Source: Amoebophrya sp. A120 (Eukaryota > Sar > Dinophyceae > Syndiniales > Amoebophryaceae). From it: 20,463 nt of DNA. Where the stretch lies: contig CAJINV010000037.1 of the NCBI GenBank assembly GCA_905178155.1, forward strand, positions 6,864 to 27,326. The letters run 5' to 3'. The translations under genes were made by a program, and so were the position numbers. The notes below the pieces were generated by a model. The model had not been told where the DNA came from. It saw nothing but the letters and a program-made list of their open reading frames with translations, and ran no database searches. Below, in pieces: positions 10,801 through 19,800 of this stretch (within the stretch, counting starts at the first letter, position 1; each line of letters begins with the position of its first letter).

Positions 10801-13800
10801 ATGAAGGCGCGGCTGTTGTCGCGTTCGAGGCGTTTGTTGTGTTCCCGAAATCAAAATCGTCATCATCGACCAGTCCTGTTCTGGAATCACTGCTGACGTT
10901 GTGACACACGGTGTAGTTGCTGCCATTCGTCTCGTTGGTCCCGTTGAAAAAGGTACAGTTGTGTGTTGGGGAAGAACTCGCATCAGAAACACCGTCGCCC
11001 GCAGCTGTGTCGTTGGTCGCATTCGCAACTCCAGCGTCGTCTGTTGCTGACGCGTTGGAAGTTGCGTTTGTGGCGTTCGAGCCACTAGCTGTTTCTGATA
11101 TGGAGAGAAAAAAGCTTGTCACAGGCACTACCTTGCAGGTTTTGCATCAGAGCTTTTCTTTGTATTGCATGAGCACTAGGGAAATCCCTTATGAAGTTTG
11201 GCTGTGATGCATTTTTACGCATGACAGAAAATTTTGCATTGCAAAAATGCGCATGAGTAATCGTGACGAACTTTTTTTGTTTGATACCTGAGACTGCAAC
11301 TCCACCACTGGCATTTGAGGCGTTGGTAAAATTGTTCGCAGTCGAAGATACACCTCCGGCGCCACCAGGATATGCTGTGCAAAAGTATCGCATTCGTACT
11401 TCTAATTGCAAATATGCATGACAAATCTTCCTCCTAAGGTACAACAGCATTACAAAGTCCTCTTTTCTTCTTACGAAAATTTGTAATGCAATTTATACTA
11501 GTACCCTACTTTTGCAATGCATACAGGACCTGTAGCGGAAGCTGTAGCTGTGGCACTGAGGTCTCTGTCCACACAAGTTTCTACGTCAAATTGCGGATCG
11601 GCGTAAGGATCGTAGAAGGGGTCCCTCGCGCTTGCCGAAGGATATGATATTAAGAGGAAAGATCCCCCCTCCCCATATCGATAAGGTATGCTTCCGGAAA
11701 TTTGTGTTGCTGATTTGCGACCTCAAATCACGTCTGTCTTGCAAGAAGGCAATCCGACAAGCTACGCAGCATTGCGCAGGCGGTTTGTGATGCTGATGGG
11801 CCTACAGAAAGGACGTTTCTCATGCTAGACGCCTAGGCCAGAGCCTCTCTACTTAGGCTTAGTATGGGGCTGCATTCCTCTCTAGCAAGACAGATCTTAT
11901 TTGTGTACGCAAATCCTGCATCAGAAACTTCGTTTTGATATGGGGAGGGGGGATTTTTCCTGTTGATATATGAAACGCGATGTTTTCTTGTCAGCGCCGG
12001 TTTGCAATACGTCCCCTCTTCACACCCCTTGCTTCCCCCGGGGTCCCCCCTGGCATATCTCCAGGCCTTCTCCGGGTTCCCCACGATCCCCCCCCTGTTT
12101 TCCTCCGGTTTTCCTTTTTGGTTGGGTGGATACTAAGACTAAACTACTTCCGACGAAACAGCAGTCAGCTCGATGCCGGTCCCGGTTCCTCGCAAGCGTA
12201 TATTTTTGCTTTAGCACAACCACGGGGATCGTGGTTGTGCGATAAGTCAAAAAATTGCACCAGAACTCCTGAAACAGGCTCTGTTTCAGAGCCTTTCATG
12301 CTGGTACTTGCGAAAGCAGAGGCGACAAAAACACCTTGAAGAGAGACCAGATCCCAGCCGAGGCAAAACAGCAGTCAGCCCGTTGCCGGTTCCTCGCAAG
12401 CTTAAACTTTGCTTTGGCACAACCCCGGGCCAATCAATCAAAAATACCTAGAAGGCAGACCAGGTTCCAGCTGAGGCAAAACAGCACTCAGCCCGTTGCC
12501 GGTTCCTCGCAAGCCTAAATTTTGCTGTAGCACAACCACGGGCCCGCCAAAAGCACCTAGAAGGCAGACCAGATCCCAGCTGAGGCAAAACAGCAGTCAG
12601 CTCGTTGCCGGTTCCTCGCAAGCTTAAGCTTTGCTTTAGCACAGCCGTTAAGGATCGGCGTAAGGATCGTAGAAGGGGTCCCTCGCGCTTGCCGAAGAAT
12701 ATGATATCCTGAGTAAAAGCGTCCCCACACCAGAGTCAAGATGGGGACTTTGCAACACAAACCTAGGAGTTTTGGGAGTCACGCATGACAAGTTTCAGTC
12801 CGTAAGGTAGTGCAAGTTAGCAAGGAAAGCCGCATCACACATCGATCTGCTAATCCTGTTTACAGCATTACAAGTTCCCAAACACAATTGGAACTGCCTG
12901 TCATGGGGTTGCGCATCACAAATGTTCCTGTCATGGCAAATCTGCATGACAACTCTGGTGTGGGTACGTTTTTACTCAGGATATATGAAACGCGATGTTT
13001 TCTTGTCTTCAGCTCCGGTTTGCAATGCGACCTTTCTCTAGTTTCCCCCCTGCCTGTCTTCTGCAGCGTTTTTTTTCGCGATTTGTGATCCGCGGACGAC
13101 CTAATTCCTGTTTTTGTGCAAAATCTGCTTCCAAAGAAAGACCGGCAAAAGCGCCATCGTATCTCTAGAAACAGCTCCTGTTTGTCACCCGTATGATGCA
13201 GGAGCTACAACACCTGAAAAACATAAAACAACACCCGCGGGCGGCGGCATGCTCATTTTCTTTGTGTGGGTAAACCACCAGGAAAAAGCAGCATCCACGA
13301 GAAGTCTTTTTTGCTATCAGGTGGGGGAACCGCTCTGGGAAGAAAAGCTGTCTGTCTTCTGCAGGGCTTTTTTTGCGATTTGTGATCCGCGGACGACCTA
13401 ACTCCTGTTTTTTGTGCAAAATCTGCTTTCAAAGAAAGCCCGGCAAAAGCCCCATCTTATCTCTAGAAACAGCTCCTATTTGTCACCCGTAAGATGCTGG
13501 AGCTACAACACCTGAAAAACCTAAAACGACACCCGCGGACGGTGGCATACTCATTTTCCTGGTGTGGGTAAACAACCAGGAAAAGGCAACATCCACAGAG
13601 TGTCTTTTTTGCTATCAGGGGGGGAACCGCCCTGGGAAGAAAAGCTGTCTGTCTTCTGCAGGGTTTTTCTTTGCGATTTTTGATCCGCGGACGACCTAAT
13701 TCTTGTTTTTGTGCAAAATCTGCTTCCAAAGAAAGCCCGGCAAAAGCACCGTCGCATCTCTAGAAACAGCTCCTACTTGTCACCCGTAAGATGCAGGACT

Positions 13801-16800
13801 GACAACACATAGAAAACCTAAAACGACACCCGCGGACGGTGGCGCGATCATTTTCCTGGTGTGGGTAAACCACCCAGAAAAAGCAACATCCACAGGAAGT
13901 CTTTTTTGCTATCAGGGGGGGAACCGCTCTGGGAAGAAAAGCTGTCTGTCTTCCGCAGGGCTTTTTTGGCGATTTGTGATCCGCGGACGACCTAACTCCT
14001 GTTTTTTGTGCAAAATCTGCTTTCAAAGAAAGCCCGGCAAAAGCCCCATCGTATCTCTAGAAACAGCTCCTAATTGTCACCCGTAAGATGCAGGAAAAAC
14101 AACACATAAAAAACCTAAAACGACAACCGCGGACGGTGGCAAGATCATTTTCCTGGTGTGGGTAAACCACCCAGAAAAAGCAACATCCACAGGAAGTCTT
14201 TTTTGCTATCAGGGGGGGAACCGCTCTGGGAAGAAAAGCTGTCTGTCTTCCGCAGGGCTTTTCTGGCGATTTGTGATCCGCGGACGACCTAACTCCTGTC
14301 GCTAAGTTCCAACTCGCGCGTGTAAATGCTGTAATCGAAACCCAATTGTTCTCCAATGCACGTGCTGCACTTTCAATTCTGTCCTGCAAAGGAAACCACA
14401 TGACAAACTGGCAGCGACAGAAAAAACTACTTCACGCCCCTCGCCATAACACCACCTCCCCGTGCGCCGGCACTCTGCAGACCGGGTACCGCTCTCTGAC
14501 CGTCGGTTGCCAAAGGCAGCCGTTCAAATTTTGGCTCGGCCACGATTTCAAGCAGCAATCGTAGTACCGATTCAGGTGGCAGATGTTATCGGAATAGCAA
14601 CTCTTGCTCTCGATCGGGCAGTTGGCGAATTCCGGCGTCAAGTAGTTCGTATCGATCAACACAGTCGTGTTGGTTGTGTTGCTGAAGTTGTAGCACAATC
14701 TCGGCTGAATTTGCGTCTCGATCACGTTGTGCTCAGACTGTTCAAGCCTGCTGGAAAGCGTCGGAATTTCCTCTGGATTTGTATTGCTAGCTCCGGTGCT
14801 AGTACCTCCAAACACGTGCCTTGCCAAATCGCTTCTGGTCAAGATCAGCTCTGGCTCGATTGTCACGTTGCCATTGGTCACACTCCTGTCCGCGAAGAAA
14901 AACCTTTGTAGCAAACGGCTCCGCTCGTGCGAATTTGCCGGGAACAGGTAGTCGAAAACCCCGGTGAGGACTTTCATTTCCTCGGAAACAATTTGCTGTG
15001 CCTGATTTTGCTGGCTGCCTGATGGTCCTCCACCTGGCCCACCAGAACCTGATGCAGAAGAGCTGCCCGATGATGTTGACCCTAGAGCATCCACGCAGTG
15101 CTGATTCAACATAGTCTGTTCCTGTTCCGTTAAAGCCGAAACCGTCCTCGTACTTCCATCCGCCTCCACAACTTGCTGCGTCTGCAAAACCTTCACGGCA
15201 ATCGTCTGCACCTGGGAGTTGGACGTCGGCGCTCCTGTTCCTGCAGTCATTCCGAACAAAACGTTATCCAGCCCCAGCAACCTTGCGATCGTTTGCTTTG
15301 CGAAGGTTAAATTCTCCGCGAGAGTCAAGCGGACCACATTGCACATGAACTGTTTCACCTCATCGTTCACATCGAGATCTGTCATGTTGAACAGCTCAGT
15401 CGTCACCGAAGCCGATTGTGAGAACACAGAATCCCCCCCGTAAAAGTCTTTCAATTCCGGTAGTCTCTGTTCCAGAAACTGCAAGAACCCTCTCGCCTGC
15501 CTGCAACGCGGGATGTCCAAGTCGTTCAGAAACATCGTCACGCGGCGCAGCATCGCATGGTCGTTTACGTTTTCGAAGATCAGCATCTGGTCCGTTAAAT
15601 CGTCCCTGTAGCAGGTCTCCATGACGGGCAGGTACCTGCTGTTCAACACTGCATCGGTGGATAATAATTGCAGCGCGTCGGCGTTCACCATGTTGAAGTC
15701 CGTATCAATCGAGCAGTTCCCCGTCGCGTTCGGTTTCAACGCTGCGCCAGTCGGCCCCTCTAATGCGTAGAAGGCGTTGAGACCTTTTTTTAGAAGTTTA
15801 TCGTAGGTTTGGGATGCTACGGTGCAGGAACTGAACCCTCGGGCGATGTTATCCTTCCAACATTTGATCCCACACTGCTATGAATTGCAAAAGTATCGTA
15901 CTAGTACAAATTGCAATACAAATTATCTCAGCATTACAAATTGAATTTGTCATGGGGATTTACTTTGCGAAAAAGACTTGTAATGCATAGCTGCAATTCG
16001 TACGAGTACGATACTTTTGCACAGGATAACTGCAAAGGGCCACGGATCTTCACTTTGTTGACGAGTGCGAGGTCGTGGTTGTTTTCCAGCCCAGTTGACC
16101 ATCAACTGTAAAAATGTCTGGGTCTGGAAGATTCTGACACTTGTCATGCACGTTTTGCATGAGCCCTGATGCCTGTGATGCATGCCCTAGCATCACAGAT
16201 TTTTTGAGAGCTCCTTGATGCCGATTCCGCATGACAAATGCCCTCTCCGCGTAGCAAAAATTACATTCCCCGTGGTACTCATGCAATACAGATTTTTCTG
16301 GAATCCAAATGCAGCATCACAAGTTGCATTCTTCCAGACCCAGACACTTTTACATTTGATATTGACACAAACCTCGGATCCTCTCGCCAGACTCTGTCGT
16401 CCCCGAAAGTGGACAATTCTCCATTGTTGTCCAAATGCCCACTTTATCCTGTGCAAAAGTATCGCACTCGTATAAATGCATTACAAATTTCCTCAGCATG
16501 AGAAATACAATCTGTAATGCGGATTCAGCTTTAGAAAAAGATTTGTAATGCATGTTTGCGATAATTACTACGAGTACGATACTTTTGCAGTTCATACACT
16601 TGCGTACGTCCAGCAGACCGTCTGGTTCAAATTTTCCAGGGAATTTTTACACTCCGGAATCCCAAACATTACCTCGAAGGACTGTGGGCACAGTTTCGTG
16701 TTGTCGTGCTTGTATTCGTAGCTGTCGATGTAATTCGTCGCGTTGTCCGCGGCGACTTTTCCCGTGCAGACCGAGAACTTGACTAAGTTCGACACGATCA

Positions 16801-19800
16801 CGGAAAACTCGTCGTATTTTGGGTCTGCTTCGTCAATGCACGGGTTGGTGTCCACCCCATTAGCGGATACTGCTAGAGAGGAGTCGGGGAGCCGCTCGAC
16901 GTAGAGCGCTACTGCTGTCAAGGAGTCAACCTCGGCGTCGAGATTCATGATCTGCAGCTGGTCGATGGTTGCATTCAGACTAGTCCGCTGCTGGAGCAGT
17001 AGACTTATCTGCATTTCCACCGTCTCGTTGACAAAATGACTGTCGTTGAAGATCCGCAACTCTGCCGTGGAGTTCAGTTCCTTCGGACAGTGGTCAAAGC
17101 CAGAAGTCGTCCACCTGTGGTACCTATGCATGGCAAAGATGTCTGGGTGGTCTGAAAGAACAAGAACTTGCGATGCTAGTATGTGGATGGTTAGCAACAT
17201 CCTCTTTTGAGTCACGCATGCGAAGTCTTTGTGCTACTACACCAGGTCCTCCGTAACCCGCATGACATCAAATTGCTTTTTTTCATGACAACCAAATGCA
17301 AATGGAACTTCATCCCCAGCAAATGCATGACAGGTCTGTTTGTCTTGTCAGCGAACCATGACAAATCTTGTTCACGACCCAGACATCATATTCTTGTAGT
17401 GGATAGAATTTCTTATCCAGCAATTTGTCCCGCAGCTGGTACCTATCAAATGTAAAAATGTCTGGGTCTGGAAGAATGCCAGACTTGTCATGCATATTTT
17501 GCATGACTCAGGATGTCTGTAATGCATGATCTAGCATCACACATTTCTAGAGGCTTTCCTGATGCCTATCCCGCATGACAAATGCCCTCCCCGCGTAGCA
17601 CAAACTGGGCGCCTCTTGCTGGTCATGCAATACAGATTTTTTTAGAGTCCAAAGCTAGCATCACAAGTTGCATTCTTCCAGACCCAGACATTTTTACATC
17701 TGATAGTACCTGCAGCCAGACAACTGCACTATCAACTGCAAAAATGTCTGGGTTTGGAAGAGTCGGGGCTTGTCATGCACATATTGCATGATCCGTCAGG
17801 TCTGTGATGCTGGTTCTAGCATCACAGATTTTTTATTGAAAGCTTTTGATGCTAATTACGCATGAGAAATGCCCTCTCTGCGTGCCATGAGCTGACTCCT
17901 CCTGCTGCTCATGCAACACAGACATTTTTGGAATCCGTAGACAGCATTACAAGTTCCACTCTTCCAGACCCAGACATTTTTGCAATGCATATGCACGGTT
18001 GGAAAACACTTCCGACAGCAATCCTGATTCCGGTGCGTCGCGCACAGCTCGTCGCAGTAACAAGGCTGCACCTTCCGATTGCAGTCATACGTCGCGTAGA
18101 AGTGGATTTCGTTCGTCGCCGGACTCGTTCCGTTCACATCCGTTTCCGGGAACGCGTAGCAAAAGCCTCGGTACTTCCAGAACGATTCGCTGATATCTAA
18201 CAGATTCGACTCCCCGCGATCCTTCGCTTCCTCCCTCGCTTTGAAGAGGTTCGCAACCTCTGATCCCAGTTTCTCGTGAAGATATGCGAGGGTGAGATTT
18301 CTCAAATTCATTTCGCTGGATGAAGTGATACTCGAATCCCCGTGCAGGTCTGCGTAGGTGTGCAGCCAAATTTCTGCCGCGGAAGTCGCATTGGCAACAG
18401 TGCTGTTCTCATCAAAATTAGAAACACTAACTGCCAAATCATTCGCAAGTACATCCGCTTCGATAAGCCTTCCCCGCCACTCCATCTCCGGGCAAGGTTC
18501 AAACCCGTCGGCGATTTCCGTTTGGAGACTTTCTGTAGTGTTTTCGATCCCTTTTTTGAAGACGATTTGCGCTATTTGGAAGTCGTGGTGCAATCCCTCC
18601 ACTTCTCGAATAATTTTCTTATCTTCCCAGCAAATCGTTTCCGGAATCACTTCTGTCACGGTGGCTGTCACGTTACTTGTGACGTTGATCGGCATCTCGT
18701 AGAAAATCTGCACGGAGGCATTCACTTCTTGCTCCGTGCTGTAGGGCGAGATCGTTCCGTTTTGATCCAAACGGAACTCCAGCAATCGCTCCAGCAACAC
18801 CTGTCTCGCGGTGTGGTTGGTGAAGTTCCGGTTTTCTTCTACTGTCTGCTCCATCGTTGTTGTCGTGATTCTGGTGATTTTCGTGGTTTCATTACAGGCC
18901 TTGTGCCCCCTGGTGACGTTGTTCTTCCAGCAGTTCTCCGTATCCAAGGCCCACTGACACTGCGGCGGCGACCGCAGGACGAAGGAACCGTGGATTTTGC
19001 TGACGGAAGATGCAGGTGTTGGACTGTAGACGGCCGGGCCGAGGGTGATCGTTGTCTCTGTCGTTTCTGAAGTGGAATCTTCTGCGACAGCGGTCGAAGC
19101 TGCAATCATCGGCTGATACATGCTGGTCAACGCGATCGGGGTGGTGCTGTCGTCGAAAACTTGGATAGAGCCGTCGCTGCCTACTGCTACTGTTCCGCCC
19201 GCTACCGCCGATGCAGTGTCATCGATGTTGTAAAACGCTTGCAAGCTGCGTCGCAGCTGCCGGGCAGCACTTTTTGAAGCAGGAGCGCTAGAAGAACTAC
19301 CAGATGCAGCTTGCTGCCCACCAGCAGAAGCAGAACCGCCTGTCGTTCCATTGGTCGCGTTTTCATCAGCAAACTCTGTTCCTCCAGTTTGGCTCAAGTT
19401 CACCAACATTTCGAAAACCTGGTCGGTGGAGAAAACCTGCGACTGCACTGCGTTCCCTTCCGTCTCCTCGACATACATTTCGTTCATGCACACGCGGTAT
19501 CAATTGCAAATATATCTGGGTCTGGCAGGTTCTGGCACTTGTCATGCACGATTTGCATGAGCCATGATGTGTGCGATGCATGCCGTAGCATCACAGATGT
19601 TTTGAACGGCTCTTGATGCCTATTCCGCATGACAAATGCCCTCTCCGCGTAGCAAAAAGACATTCCCTTTGCTGCTCATGCAATACAAATTTTTTTGGAA
19701 TCTAAATGCAGCATCAAAAGTTGCATTTGTCTGCACCCAGACATATTTGCAGTTGATACTCGGCCCAACTCCGCACACTGCCCGTTCATCGCCGTCTCCG

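Larger units (their letters stand above)
12018..14293 (-). other. Intron 10: long, built mainly of tandem repeats and a dead exon copy
   Basis: About 2.3 kb between exons 10 and 11. From its 5' side it holds about four copies of a 297-bp repeat, a duplicated exon relic carrying introner F, and a 111-bp repeat. A donor at 14293 (GT) and an acceptor AG at about 12018 keep the frame; the join reads SDRKGTYCKP. The acceptor is a prediction. Confidence 0.5.

Noticed and set aside
12214-12289. Hairpins read as transcription terminators or attachment sites
   Set aside because: There is no T-run or partner site, and the genome context is eukaryotic; they sit in repeat DNA.
13114-14086. Frames with repeated FLPRAVPPLIAKKTSCGCCF-type peptides in the 297-bp repeat
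   Set aside because: 297 is a multiple of three, so copies stay open; similar peptides recur once per unit and the array lies inside intron 10.
18342-19070. Plus-strand frame of 242 codons opposite exon 3
   Set aside because: It is antisense to a well-supported exon and shows no motif of its own.
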